Part shown: positions 13,668 to 27,489 of the stretch, piece after piece
Layout of the letters: each line of letters opens with the position of its first letter
Numbering within the stretch: position 1 is the stretch's first letter
Source of the DNA: Pseudopithomyces maydicus
Lineage: Eukaryota > Ascomycota > Dothideomycetes > Pleosporales > Didymosphaeriaceae
Assembly (NCBI GenBank): GCA_026873275.1
Contig: JANTUC010000005.1
Location: 1,054,001 to 1,118,000 of the forward strand
DNA: 64,000 nucleotides
Direction of reading: 5' to 3'
Program-made: the position numbers and the translations under genes
The notes under the pieces: model-generated
The model's input: only the letters and a program-made list of their open reading frames with translations
Told to the model about the DNA's origin: nothing
Database searches by the model: none

Positions 13668-14018
13668 TGTCACGGCGCAGTCTAGAGAGTTAATTATATT
13701 TAATTAGATAAGAGCTTAGGTAGCTAAGCTACTAAAGTACTACTAAAAAGAAACTCTTCTTATATAATTAAATCTTTAGTAGCTCTTTAAATTATATTTT
13801 ATTAAATTAACTTACTTATTTAGTAACTGCCTATTATAAATAGCTATTTTATATTAATAAAATAACTTAATAATTATTTCTAATCCTATTTGCTTATCCG
13901 CCTACCCTATACTACTACTATTATTAGTACCCCTAACCTACCCTAATAGCTGATTCTTTTACTATCTACTAATTATATACTACTAAAATATAACCTAATA
14001 CTAATCTATTCTATAATA
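13668..14018 (+). repeat. 5' LTR of element F
   Basis: Begins TGTCACGGCGCAGTCTAGAG and ends CTATTCTATAATA. The 3' copy starts TATTATAGTATAGCCTAAAG, differing at the start almost only by C/T and G/A changes, which is the RIP pattern. Both are 351 bp. Confidence 0.85.
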
Positions 14019-15889
14019 CTATATAACTTCTACCTAAAGACTAGCTATCTACTACTAATTTTAAAAAATATTAAATATTCTCTGCCTGCCTATAAATATT
14101 AATTTATTAAAATTTCTACTAAAAGAGGTATAAACTACCTTAAAACTATAGTTTTAATACTTTAGCTAGCTGTATAATTAGATTAATATTCTATAAAAGA
14201 CTTAAATAATATATATAAAGAAAATACTTTACTCTATATCTATATTAATATTTTAGAGAAAGAAAACTAAGCCCTAAAGGAATAAGTTAACTACTAAATA
14301 GGGGTTATTACCTACTAAAAGGTAAACATTAATAAAAAGATTAAAAACTTTTATTCTTTATATATTAAAAAGAATAGAGCTCTAGAGGCTACTATCTTAA
14401 ATATAAAAATAATTATATTAATTAACCTACTACTTACTAAAGCTATTCTAGTTATAATAGCTATAGAAACTTTATTTATTATTTTTTAATTTATTTTCTT
14501 TATTTACCTGTCTAAACGACTTTCTAACTTAGTAATTTTTAAAGAAAATTAGAAGGATTTCCGCTACTTCTAATTTAAAATTTACTAAAAGATAAAGATT
14601 AATATTAATTAATTTTTTACCTTTACTAAAAGAATATTTTATATAACTAATTAACTAGAAGGCCCTATCTATATATAGATTTTACTATATATCTTAAATA
14701 ATAAGTACTAGTTACCTAATTATTTTAATATTTTACGTATTCTAGAACGAGCCTATAAAGACCCTAATTATATAAATAATATATATAAGAAGCTATTCTA
14801 GCTAAAATAATAAAATAAGAAATTTATTATCTTTTATACTAAGTTTTAATATCTTGCCCTAAAAGGAGAGGTTTAAAACAATTTTTAAATTACTTTATTA
14901 AAAACTATTTTATTTTATAAGCTAAGAAATTAGCTCACTAATATAAATACGCCTAATTATAATATATATAAGTTTATTGCTTTCTTGCAGAAGCTAGAAA
15001 ATAAAAGAAAATATTATAATAATTTATTTAATATTTACGCCCCATAATAAAATATATAATATTAAATTATTTTTATACCTGCTCCCTAGCTAAGCTATAA
15101 TTAATATATACTTAATTTTAATTTTATAGATTTTAGCACCACTCATTAATACTAAAATTAAAATTATTAGAGTTATAATATTAATAAATATAAAGAGCGA
15201 GGAAAATGCTTCCGCTATAGAATAAAAAAATATTTAATTATTAATTATTTATAATCTGCCCTTATTAGACTAGCTTAACTATATAAAGACTATATATTTA
15301 GTCTCTTTTATAGCTCTACTTATAGCCTTAGTCTTTAGTTAAGGAGAAATTATTTATTTTTATTATTTATATCTTCCTGCCGCTCCTTAGTAAAAGGAGT
15401 AGTTTTAATTTAAGTTATAATTAAATACTAAATATATATCCTACCGCTGTTAATACTATTATAAAATTATATAAAACCTTTCTAAATAAAGACTTAAAAA
15501 AAGAAGGAGAAACTATATTTAACTTATAATATAAAAAGCCTTATTAAAATAAAGAGCTTATATACTATTTATTTATATTATAATTAACTTTAGAGCTAAA
15601 GGAGAAGCCTTTATTAATAAGAACTAGACTATATTTAAAGACTATTAATTAGAATTAATAAAGATACTTATACTCCTATTTAATTTTAATAGAGAAAGAA
15701 AAGAATCTATTATTATAATTTACTTTTTAATTATTAACTTAAGAATATATAATTACTTAAAAAAGAAAACTTTTCTACTTACTATTAATTTATTTTATTA
15801 TTTAATTATTTTAAGTATCCCCTAATTAAAACTGCATAACCCTAAACTAAAGTTTAAAAAAGGTACTATAATGTTTAGTAATAGGTACT

Positions 15890-16388
15890 TATTATAATCT
15901 AAGTTTTAGTATAAGGCTGCTGCGTTTTATACCTATTAGTAGCTTATTATAGGGTTAATAATTCTTATAATTACGCGCCGTGCCGCATAACTATATTATA
16001 ATTATATAATTATATAAGTACTCTATAATAAGTACCTTATATCTATACTTAGTACTCTACTACTTAGTAAAAAGTACTTAATAGAGAGCGCTTAATAGAG
16101 AGCACTTAATAGAAAATAATTTTTAAGAACTACTCGCTAGCGAGCAGGACCAGTATATAATATATAAAAATTTAAAATATTAACTCTAATATTTATATTT
16201 AACCTATTTATTAATCTATCGTTTAGATTCACTTAGGCCCTATTATTAATTTAGTATTATTTATAATATTAATACTAACTACCCTATTAATCTATTTATA
16301 TAATTAATAATCCTTCTCCCTCTCTAAGTTGCTCCTGCCCGAGAACTAACCTTAACCTCTAAGATTAGCTACCCTCGTGGTCTTAATA
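15890..16388 (+). repeat. Solo LTR of family D inside F
   Basis: A 499-bp LTR with TSD GTACT (15,885-15,889 and 16,389-16,393) separating the gag and pol remnants of element F. It matches, in inverse orientation, the two 472-bp LTRs of element D, for example around TCGCTAGCGAG and CTCGTGG. A single LTR with an intact TSD indicates LTR-LTR recombination after insertion. Confidence 0.85.
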
Positions 16389-16393
16389 GTACT

Positions 16394-19043
16394 ATTAGAA
16401 GTACTATAATATATTACTAAAATTATTATATATATAAGTTATTCTTAATATCCTACTAAAGGATTATTCTAAGAATATTATTTATTTTAGGGATATTACC
16501 TACCCTATTATAAATTTTAAGTTAATAAGGCTAAATATTTAGCTTATATTTTTAAAAATTATAAGTATATATGCCTAATCAGGTATAATTATATACTAAG
16601 TATTATTAAAATAAGTAGATACTGCCCTAAAAGACCTAATAAAACCCTAAAAAATTATATTTATTATTAAGCTATTAACTAAGCTAAAGAATTATTTTAA
16701 TATATTTAGCTTAAAGGAGGCTAAAAAGCTGCTATCTTATTAATTATATAATTATAATATTAAGCTAATAAAGGGCTAGGTCGCCTCTTAAGGGCTTTTA
16801 TATTTAATATTATAAAATTAGCTTTTAGTACTAAAGGAGTAGCTTAAAAAAATTTATATAAAGGATTTATTGAACCTAGCTTATCTCTTATTTTATTATT
16901 TATATTATTTATATTTAAATCTAATAGAAGCCTACGGCTCTATATAAATTATTAAAGACTAAATAGGGTATTAGAAAAGGATTAATATTTATTATTTTTA
17001 ATTAAAGAGACCTTAAATAGCCTATAAAATATAAAATACTATTTAAAGATTAATATAGTAGCTGTATTTACTAATATCTAGATTAAAAAAGGTCTTAAGT
17101 ATTTTATTATCTTTTATAATAAGTGTAAACTTTTTAAGTTACTAATAATATTTTTTAAATTAACTAAAGCGCCTGTAACCTAGCAGCGCTTTATAAATAA
17201 TATTTTATATTTATATATTAATTTATTCTATTAAGTCTACTTAAATAATATCTTAATCTATAGTAAAATAAGAAAGGAGTATATATAATATATTTAAGTA
17301 ATTCTAGAGGTCTTACGTCCGAACTAACTATATATAAAATTATTAAAATATAATTTCTTTATAATAGAGGTAATTTATTTAGAATTTATAGTAGGCGCTA
17401 AAGGCGTAAAAATAAATTTTATTAAAATTAAAATAATAATAGATTAGAGACCACTTAAGATAATTATTAATATAAAGTTATTTATTAGATTTACTAAATT
17501 TTATTATAAGTAAATTAAAGACTTCTCCTAAATCCTAACCTCTATTACTACTCTAGAAAGAAAAAACACTCTATTTATTTAAACTTTTATCTACTAAGAG
17601 GCTTTTAAAAAGCTAAAAAGGGCCTTTATTTTTAGTCTTATACTAAAGCACTTTAACTAGGACAAGCCTATTATTTTAAAAATAAATATATTAGACTATA
17701 TAATAGCTAGTGTCCTATTATAATATAATAAGGAGAGTGAATTATATTCTATTATTATTTTTTAAAAAGATAACGCCTATTAAATATAATTATAAAATAT
17801 ATAATAAAGAGCTTCTTATAATTATATACTATTTAAAAAAATAATTTACTAAGCTAAAAATAAGCTAATATAAAATATAAATTTTAATTAATTACTGCAA
17901 TTTAGAGTATTTTATATTTATAAAAAAGCTAAATTATTGCTAAGCTAGATAGTTTAAATTCTTATTTAAATTTAACTTTAAAATTATTTATTAACTAGAG
18001 AAATAAGGAGTTAAGCCTAATAGCCTAACTAAAAGATTAAAGAATTTATTTAAAGAGGGGGATAAACGCCTTCTATACTAAAATTAAATAATACTAAAAT
18101 ATAGTAGCCTTGAAAACTTCTCTATTAAATTTATTATATAACTAGATAGCTAATATAAATATACTAAATTTTATTTAATTATTATAGGCGCTAATTAGCT
18201 AATAATATTTATTTTTAATAATTTATTATTATCTTTATCTAACTAAATAAAAGAGTCCCTAAGGACTATATATAAACTAGACCCCCTACCTAGTAAGATA
18301 CTAGAAATATTAAATAAAAATATTAATAAATATTTATTAATAACTCTAATTAAGTACTTATAAGACTTAGGCCTGCTGTTTTATAGGAATTAATTATATA
18401 TACTTAACTTAGATAACCTAAAGGCGATACTATTATAAAAGATATATAATAATTAATCTACTAAATATTTTAAATACCTAAAAACCTATAAGCTATTATT
18501 ATAAAGCTTTTACTAGCCTAATATAATAAAGTATATAAATTATTAGGTTTAAAACTGCTAAATCTACTAAAGAATTATACTTTTTAAAGAAGACTATTAA
18601 GGTGTTCTAAAATTATTCCCTATATTTAAAAAAGTGTAAAAATATCTATTAATAAATTTTATTACCTACTCATTTAAAAGCAGTAGGTTTAATACTATAC
18701 TAATAATAATCTACTAATTTACTAAGTTCTACTAATTAATCCCCTATAAAGAAACTTATAATACTAAAACTCTAGCTTATTTATTTAAAAATAATATTTA
18801 GAGACTGTATAGTCTATCTAAAATTATAATATTTAATAAAGGTATTTAATTTATATCTATCTTTTAAAAGCACCTTTATAAGTTGCTAAATATTTATATA
18901 TAATTATTTCCCACTTAATATCTTAAGTCTAACAGCTAAATTAAGAGAATAAATATAATTTTAAAGTAGTACTTAAGGGTATATATATTCTACTTTTAAA
19001 ATAACTAATATAACTAGCTTATTTCTACTAAGTTTATTAGTAA
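16394..19043 (+). pseudogene. RIP-degraded pol of element F (RT, RNase H, integrase part)
   Basis: Translation through stops shows a Gypsy reverse transcriptase: QRFINNILYLY near 17,180, then VYLNNILIYSK near 17,240 (the canonical YLDD catalytic motif with both D codons changed to N by G-to-A), followed by a stretch similar to the LGF-x-V palm region near 17,370-17,430. RNase H-like sequence follows near 17,600-17,850 and integrase sequence to 19,043, where element D interrupts it. The remaining tail resumes at 25,762. Confidence 0.8.
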
Positions 19044-19048
19044 TAGCT

Positions 19049-22000
19049 TATTATAACCACAAGGGTAGCTAATCCTAGAGGTTAAGGTTGGTTCTCGGGC
19101 AGGAGTAACTTACAGAGGGAGAAGGATTATTAACTATATAAGTAGGTTAATAGGGTAGTTAGTATTAATATTATAAATAATACTAAATTAATAATAGGGC
19201 CTGAGTGAATCTAAATAATAGATTAATAAATAGGTTAAATATAAGTATTTTATAAAGAAACTTAGGTTTTTATATATTTTATACTGGCTCTACTTGCTAG
19301 TAAGTAATTTTTAAAAACTACTCTTTATTAAGCGCTCTCTACTAAATAATAAAGTATTAAGTATAAATATAAGGTGCTCGCTATAGAGCACTTATATAAC
19401 TATATAAATATAATATAGCTTATACAGCACAGCGCGTAATTATAGAAGTTACTAACTCTATAATAAGCTGCTAACTAATATAAGATACTATAATCTTATA
19501 CTAAAATTTAGATTATAATATTATTCCCTCTCTTTAACTAATTTGTCCCTAAATTATATAATTATATTTATTTATTCTTATATAAGCGTCTACCTCGCAT
19601 TATACACTTAAATATATAGGTTAATATACCTGTTAAATCTACTATTTATAAATTTTATTTTTATAATAAAATCCTCTAAGCTAATATTATTATAGAATCT
19701 CTTTATTTTAACTGCGACGCTAAAAACCGTAAGTATTATATTATATTAGACTTAAATTTAAAATATATTAAATATATTTGCTAGGGTTATCTTTATATTA
19801 ATATATTATAGATATCCCTTAATAAGACTCGTAAAGAGTATAAGAAGAAGGTTAAAGAGAATAAAAAGGAGTTAGCGTTAATTATTATTAGATTATTAAA
19901 AGATAAGAAAATATTAGCTTAAGCTAAAAAGTATACTTATAAAAAAATTTTATATCTTACTACAGATATAGAGGTAAAAAGTAAAATAATAAATATAATA
20001 TTATTAGCTTATCCTGCGGCGGATATCTTAATAAGTTATTTACCTATAATATAAATAACCTTAAACCTATTAAATAATTTTTATTAATTCCGGTTCCTTC
20101 CTTAAGTGCCTAGGTATATTTTTATATCCTTTTTTATAGTAATAGTATTATCCTATTATAATATTCCTTTAATTTTTATTAATAGTTACTTAGGTTCTTT
20201 TCTAGCTTTTATATATTTTCGCTATTAGGATATCCTTTCTATTTAATAAAGTATTTATTATTTCCTTATCCTAAGCTATATTATATATTTAAAATATATT
20301 TTATTTTAAACTTATTTTCTTTCTCAACTTAGTAATAAAAGGTAATTTAAACTAGTATTTCTAAGTCTGCTAGTTCTAATAATAATATATAAAATATTAG
20401 GTATATCTTTGCGTCTGGTAGTAGTTCTAACTTATAGTTTACTAGTAATATCTATTTAGAAATAAAAAATAGTCTAATTTTAATATAATTTAGTTTCTTA
20501 TATTTCTTCTTTTATATATAAAGATTTTTTATAAGTAAATATACTTTATCCCTCTTCTTTAGCTAAGGTGCCGTTTTTTATTTTTTATTAATATAGGAAA
20601 TTATTTATTATTAAGACTTCTTAAGGTTTTCTTATAATTCTTTATATATTTATTTTATAATTTTTATAATTTTCTCTGCTTCTGCTGTGTTAATAATTAT
20701 TAATAAAATTTAATTAAAGAGATATAGATATTTTTTATAGTTTATATAATATAGTATAATTCCTATTATTATTAATTCTTTATTATTATATGCTATCTAT
20801 ACTAATAGTAATAATAAAATTTAATTATCTTTCTTCTTATTATAGTAGATGCGTAGGTATATTTCTATAATTTAGTTAGTATATTCTGTTTATCTATCTA
20901 TTTATAGGTAATAAGCTATTAATAGTTTCTATTTTATTTTAATAAGTGCTATAAGTATTATCTAGTAATTTAATATAAAGAGTTTGTCTTTATTACTAAT
21001 AATTATCTTTAGTATACTATAGTATCTTATAAGTTTATTAAGTATAAAATAGTCTAGCTAGTCTATAATATATTCCTTTTTATAAAGTATTATCTTAGCG
21101 TACTTTGTAAATTTGTCTATAATAACTAATATTATATTATACTTAAATTTTATAGTTAGGTCTGTAGATCTTAGTAGTCTAATAATAAAATTTATAGTAA
21201 TATTTTTCTATAATACTATAAATATTTCGATAGCTTATATTTCTTTATATTTTAAATATATTATATACTTATTCCTCTAATAGTCTGCGCACTTCCTAAT
21301 ATAATTAGTTATAATTTTTTTAATTCCTTTAAAGTTATAATTCTATTAGATTAGTTCTATTATCTTACTAATTCTTGGATGTCTATAAAGAGAATTATTA
21401 TAATATTATTATATTACCTTTTTCTATTATTCCTTTAGTATATCCTTAATAACTATTATTAGTTAGTTAAGTTTTACTATAGGTCTTAGTAATCTATCCT
21501 TATTTTCTTTAAAGATTACTAAATATATCTTAATTTTATTTTCTATAAAATCTTTTCTTCTATTAAAAGTATTTACTTATCTATTCTCTTTTCCTAGTAT
21601 ATATAAAATTTTAAATTTATACTATTTAAGGGCTTTTAACTATCGCGTTTATTGCGGCGTTAATTCTTTTATTATTATAAATTATAATAGGTTCTTGTAG
21701 TCTATAAAGATTATAAGTTTTAAATATTTATATATATATATTCTCTAGTGCTTAAGTGCTTTAACAATAGTATATAACTTTTTATTATAGATATTATAGC
21801 GTGTTTCTATATTAATAAACTTATATAAATAGTAAGTAATAGGGTATTATTATCTATCTCTTTCTTACTTCGCGTATACTCTAATAGCTAAATTATTTAT
21901 ATTAATTTTTATACGTAGTAGCTTATTACTTTAGAAAGTAATTAAAACTAGTATATTAATACTTACTTATACTAGCTATTTAAAAGCTTAATTATATAAT

Positions 22001-25000
22001 TCTATTTATTTAAATACTACGTCCTTCTTAGTTAGTGCTGTTAAGGATATAGTGATTTTAAAATAATTCTTAATAAATTATCTATTAAATCTATAAAATT
22101 CTAGGAATTCTTATATATCTTTTATAGTTTTTAGGATTAGCTATACTTATATAGTTTTAATTTTATTTAAACTTATATTAAAGCCTTTTATATTAATAAT
22201 ATATTCTAAGAACTCTAATTCCGTAATATAAAATTTATATTTTTTTAGTTTAATCCTTAGGTAGGCTCTTTATAAAGCTTTTAATATAATTTTAATATAC
22301 TCTACGTGTTCTTACTTACTTTTTAAGTATATAAGGATGTTATCTAAATAGGCAACTATAAAGATATTAAAGTAGTTTTTTAGTATATTATTAATTAATT
22401 CCTAGAATATTGCTAGTACGTTAGTTAGTCTAAATAGTATAATTATATATTTAAATAGGCTATATTACAATCTAAATACTATCTTCTATTTTTTACCTTC
22501 TTTTATTTTAATAAGATAGTATCTATCTCTTAAGTCTATAGCTATAAATATTTTAGCTCTTAAGAGTCTGTCTTATAATTCTAAAATATTTGGTAATAGG
22601 TATTTATTCTTAATTATAATATTATTAAGTACTTAATAATTAATGCATAGTTATAATTCTCTATTTTTTTAAATATAAATATAAATAGACTTGCTACGGG
22701 TGACTTAGATTTTTATATATAACCTTTATTAAGGTTTTTATTAATAAATTCCTTTTTTTATTAGAGTTCTTTTTCTAACTTACTATATAGTAGTTTAAAG
22801 GATAGTATTTTCCCTTCTTCTAGGTTAATTATATAATTCTAAGGTTAATATTTAGGTAAGTTTACTTTTCCTTCCTCTTTCTAAAATAAATAACTTTATT
22901 CTTTATATTTATTAGAAATATTATAAGTTATATATTTCTCCTTTTTATACTTTTTAATCTAGTAGTGCCTGCCAGCGTCTGCTAAGAATAATTCTAGTTT
23001 ATTAACTTTTTATTATAAGTTTAAATTATTAATTATACTCTTATCCACTATTAGCGTTATATAATATATAGATTCTAACTATAATATATATTTATAATTT
23101 CTTATTAAAAGCTCTTTCCTTCTCTAATATATTTATAGGTTATACTTTCATAGCTAAGGGATATTTAGAATTAAGTTATACTAACTTATATTTAAAATAT
23201 TTAAAATAATTCTTTTCTAGTGCTCTTAGATCTTAAGTGTTATTATAATTTTATATTATATACTTAATTATTCTAGTAATCAGCGTCTATTTATAATATA
23301 GATAGTTAAAGGAGTTTTTTTAAATTATTTTTTAAGTCCGGCTCTTTAAATAGTCTTTTTTAAAATAAAGTTTCTTTGAGCTCCCGAATCTAGTAAAGCT
23401 TTAATTTATATTCTTTTATTAAGCGTTATTAATAGCTTAATAAATAATACTTAATTAGTTACTAGTGCATTTAATTCTATTACAACTCTATTAAGTCTAT
23501 TTATTAGCCTAAAAAAGACTACTTACCTTTTTTACCTGCTTACTTATATCTAAAGAATTTACTTATTTCTATTATATTAAGCTATTTATCTTTACTAAAT
23601 TTAAATATAGCTTTAATTCTTATATACTTTTAATAATTCTTATATAAGTATATCTGCCAATATTCTTAAGTGTATATATTATTAATAATAAGGGTTATTA
23701 TTATATTTTCTCCTTTAAGATATTTTAGAAAATATTATTAAGTTTGCTTATTCTAGAAATATATATTATAATTATTAATTAAATAATTAAATTATTCCTA
23801 TTAGCAGTAAAGCTATTTAGAAGGAAATTAATATTCTTCCTTAGCCCTATAGTAGATAGTATACTAATTGTGATTATATAGTTTTTAGTTAATATATATA
23901 TATTTAGGATTTTAATAGTCTAGTATATAATCTGGTTTATAGGTTTCTTTCTCGTTTTTATAAACTTTTTACTTTAACTATTATTAGTACCTTTTTTATC
24001 TCTATTTAATATTAGTTTTACTAATATACTTAAGTTATTAATTATTTAAGTATAGAACTAATCCTTTAGAAAGATTTATATTCTATAATTAAAATTCTTC
24101 TTTTAGAGATTTTATTTATATAAGTTTATTAAGGTATTTTATAATATTAATTAATTTAACTTAAGGATATAGCGTAGGTATTTATAGCTATATAAGTTTA
24201 AAGCTATTAATTAGTTCTTTATATAAGTCCTTATAGAGTCGTAAATTATCTAAGTTTAAGTATTTATTTAAATTTATATCACTTATATCGTTTATAATAA
24301 CCTATTTATCTTTATTATCCTAGTTATTAGTAATAGTAATTACGTTTAATTATTTAATAACTTTATTCTTAGATTTATAGTTTCTAGTAATATAACTTAA
24401 TTTATTATAGTTAAAATAAGTGTATTATTCCTTTTAATTAAATAGGGTCCCTTCTTAAGGTTTACTAAAGGCGCATTTAAGTCTATTTAATCTATTAATA
24501 TTTCTAAAAGCTTTATTATATATTTTAATTTTCTTCTCCTCTTTTTTTACTATTATATTATCTAGTTCTATTAGTTAGTAGCCGTAGGGGTTGTTTATAA
24601 CTTATTATTTAATAGTAATTATATAGTAACTAATTCGTTCGCTTAACTTACTATATATAGATTAGAATTTCTTATAACTCTTATATTCTTAGTGTAATTT
24701 ATGCCATTCTGCATTAATTTTAATAGTTTTATTATAAAGTTCTTATAACGTATTAATCGCGGCTCTATTATATAGGAGTTCTTTATATATAAATTTTTTA
24801 AGACCTTACTTATATATTTTATATAGAGAATTATTATTCTAGTTAGTCTATATAGTATAATATTTAGACTTTATAGTATATTTGGCTACTAAGTACATTT
24901 ATTAAAGATATTAAATAACTTTTTTAGCGTAAGACTTCTTATTAGCTAAACTAAAAAGTTATTTAATTTAAGTATAAAAGGTATTATAATCTTTAATAAG

Positions 25001-25756
25001 TTAGTTAATCTAGTCTCCTTTTTAGTTTTCTGCTAAAAGATATACTTTAATATATAGTTAAATTTAGTTAATTAGTTTACCTCTTATATATATAACGGTA
25101 AAAATAATTTTATTCTTATCTTCTATATCCTTATTAATATAGTAGAAGTATAGGTTAAGTTAAAGTAGTTATATCTTAAGTTTGCGTTAATTACTATTAT
25201 ATAGATTTAGTTTAGTAGCTTTACTGTTAGGATTATTAAATAGAATAAAGTTATTAAAGTCGCTTATATTAAGGGTATTTAAAATATTATAATTACGAGG
25301 ATAGCTAGTCCTAAAGATTAAGATTAGTTCTTAGGCAGAAGTAACTTATAAAGGGAGAAGAATTATTAACTATATAAGCAGGTTAATAAAATAGTTAGTA
25401 TTAGTATTATAAATAATACTAAATTAATAATAGGGCCTAAGTAAATCTAAATAATAAATTAATAAATAGATTAAATATAAGTATCTTATAAAGAAACTTA
25501 GGTTTTTATATACTTTATACTAGCCCTACTCGCTAGCGAGTAGTTCTTAAGAATTACTCTCTACTAAGTACTCTCTACTAAGTAGTAAAGTACTAAGTAT
25601 AAATATAAGGTGCTTATTATAGAGTACTTATATAACTATATAAATATAGCACAGCTTATACAGTATAGCGTGTAATTATAGAAGTTACTGACCCTATGAT
25701 AAGCTGCTGACTGATATAAAATATTATAGTCTTATACTAAAACTTAGATCGTAACA
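19049..25756 (-). mobile_element. Ty3/Gypsy LTR retrotransposon D (complete, RIPed)
   Basis: A 6,708-bp element on the minus strand with two 472-bp LTRs (19,049-19,520 and 25,285-25,756) and TSD TAGCT (19,044-19,048 and 25,757-25,761). A purine tract adjoins the 3' LTR at 19,521-19,536 (read on minus as AAAGAGAGGGAATAA). It lies within the integrase region of element F, so it is younger than F. Equal LTR lengths and an intact TSD make the boundaries firm. Confidence 0.9.
19521..25284 (-). pseudogene. RIP-degraded gag-pol of element D
   Basis: On the minus strand the order is Gypsy-like. A gag zinc knuckle near 24,375-24,425 reads Y-F-N-Y-N-K-L-S-Y-I-T-R-N-Y, which is CX2CX4HX4C with each C and the H turned to Y by C-to-T or G-to-A. 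The reverse transcriptase motif VAYLDNILIYLKSK lies near 22,310-22,350, and RNase H and integrase lie toward 19,700-21,700. Stops occur throughout, so no product is expected. Confidence 0.8.
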
Positions 25757-25761
25757 TAGCT

Positions 25762-26460
25762 AAGTCTTTAAGACTATATATATTTCCTTATTTTTTACTC
25801 TATATAGATTTAAACCTTAATTTAGATTTAAATTAGTTTAACCTAATATTTATCCTATTATATAAGATATTATTCTATTTATTAATTAAATAAGGAAGAT
25901 CTATAAATATTATAAAATTAAAATTATTACTATTTAAGCTCGATAAGAGGGCTATATTAATTAAAAAAAAATCTACCTATTACTATTATTTTAAAAAGAA
26001 AGTCTAATTTGATATAAAAAATATTTAAATTTTATATCTCTAAAAGAAGCTAGATTAGAAGAACTTAAGTCTATTTATTATTAAAAAATAATTAATACTT
26101 ATATCTGTAAACTATAGCTACCTACTATTTTAAAGATATATTTTATATTTAATATAAGTTTACTAAGACTTATATTTAAAAACTTTATATTTAAATAATA
26201 CTAGCCTCCACCACCACCTATTAAAATAAATAATATTAAATAGTTTAAAGTTAAAAAGATTATTAATTTTTATTAAAAATATTATAGTAGAGGCAAGCTG
26301 TGCCTATATTATATTATTAAATAAATAGGGTATCTAAATTATACTTCTAAGCTTATTAAGTACTTAGAAAGTGCTATTAAGCTAATTAAAAATTTTTATT
26401 ATAAATATTTAACTAAATTTAGCCCTAGATAGGTTGTTTTATAAAAGTATTAATTTAAAG
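25762..26460 (+). pseudogene. Integrase C-terminus and chromodomain of element F
   Basis: The continuation of F pol after element D. Reading through stops around 26,205-26,430 gives KIINFYQKYYSRGKL, then YYIIK-stop-IGYLNYTSK and LIKYLESAIKLIKNFY, matching the spacing of a chromodomain (hydrophobic strand, LVKWKGY-like core, terminal helix). A purine tract (AAAGGGGGAG) follows and adjoins the 3' LTR at 26,470. Confidence 0.75.
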
Positions 26461-26469
26461 GGGGAGTAC

Positions 26470-27321
26470 TATTATAGTATAGCCTAAATATCAAGGGGCA
26501 CACTCTATAGTCCTGTGGACTGAGGGTGTGCGCGTTAGGGTATAGTAAGTTAAGAGGAGCGGACGGGTAGGTATAAGTTATATAAATTAAATATTAATTA
26601 ATATAATAAGGTTATTATTACTAAATGCTTAATAGTAATTTTTACTATAGAAGTAAGGGATAGTAGAACTAAATTAAGGATTAATAATAAGGATTATCTA
26701 AAGTGGGCGGCCGCTATTATATACTTATAAGTAAAAATTAGCTTTATAGCTCTATTATATAGAGCTTATAGAGCTAGGCTCTATAGGCTCTATATTATAG
26801 AATCTATAGAGTTTAGTTATATAACCTTTTTTATATATCTATATTATGCTTAGCGTCTAACTTATAATTATAATTTAGTAAGTTATTATAGTAAGTGTAA
26901 TTACTGTTTACACTTCCCTTCCACTAGTCCTTATTACCCTTATTATAATTCCTATACTTCGGTTGCGGCGTAGCAGCCGTAACACTAAAGAGTTAATTAT
27001 ATTTAATTAAATAAAAGCTTAGGTAATTAAGCTACTAAAATACTATTAAAAAGAAATCCTTTTTATATAGCTAAATCTCTAGTAGCTCTTTAAGCTATAT
27101 TTTATTAAATTAATTTATTTATTTAGTAACTGCTTATTATAAATAGCTATTCTATATTAATAAAATAATTTAATAATTATTTCTAATTTTACCTGCTTAT
27201 CCGCCTATCCTATACTATTATTACTATTAGTACTTTTAACTTACTCTAATAACTAATCCTTCTACTACCTATTAATTATATACCACTAAGGTGCAACCCG
27301 ATACCGACCTATTCTATAATA
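26470..27321 (+). repeat. 3' LTR of element F, split by a solo LTR
   Basis: Two pieces, 26,470-26,488 and 26,990-27,321, sum to 351 bp and match the 5' LTR. The gap is filled by the solo LTR at 26,489-26,984 plus one copy of its CTAAA TSD. Confidence 0.85.
26489..26984 (-). repeat. Solo LTR of family G inside the F LTR
   Basis: A 496-bp LTR starting (plus strand) TATCAAGGGGCACACTC and ending GCAGCCGTAACA, with TSD CTAAA at 26,484-26,488 and 26,985-26,989. It matches the LTRs of element G at 29,345 and 46,502. It keeps more GC than they do, for example GGAGCGGACGGG and GGGCGGCCGC, so it has taken fewer RIP mutations. Confidence 0.85.
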
Positions 27322-27489
27322 GTATAGGCCTAACTGTATAGTACTGTGTAATTAATAAAAAAATAATATATATATATACGTCTAGCGCAGTAACTCTTAT
27401 ATTAAAAATATAATAAAAATTAGCTTAAATTTTTTCTAATAACTAAAATAATTAAGTAATTTAAAGAAATAAAATAAAACTAATAATTA

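Larger units (their letters stand above)
13668..27321 (+). mobile_element. Ty3/Gypsy LTR retrotransposon F (nested, RIPed)
   Basis: A complete element: 351-bp 5' LTR (13,668-14,018), degenerate gag (14,019-15,884), pol with RT, RNase H, integrase and chromodomain remnants, a purine tract ending at about 26,469, and a 3' LTR (26,470-26,488 plus 26,990-27,321) that is again exactly 351 bp once a solo LTR is removed. TSD GTATA lies at 13,663-13,667 and 27,322-27,326. Its 13.65-kb span includes three later insertions: a solo D-family LTR, complete element D and a solo G-family LTR. The chromodomain makes it a chromovirus-type Gypsy element. It is coding-dead through RIP. Confidence 0.88.

Noticed and set aside
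15890..19520. Inverted LTRs as terminal inverted repeats of one element
   Set aside because: Each has its own 5-bp TSD: one is a plus-oriented solo LTR and the other is the 3' LTR of minus-strand element D, so the inversion is coincidental.
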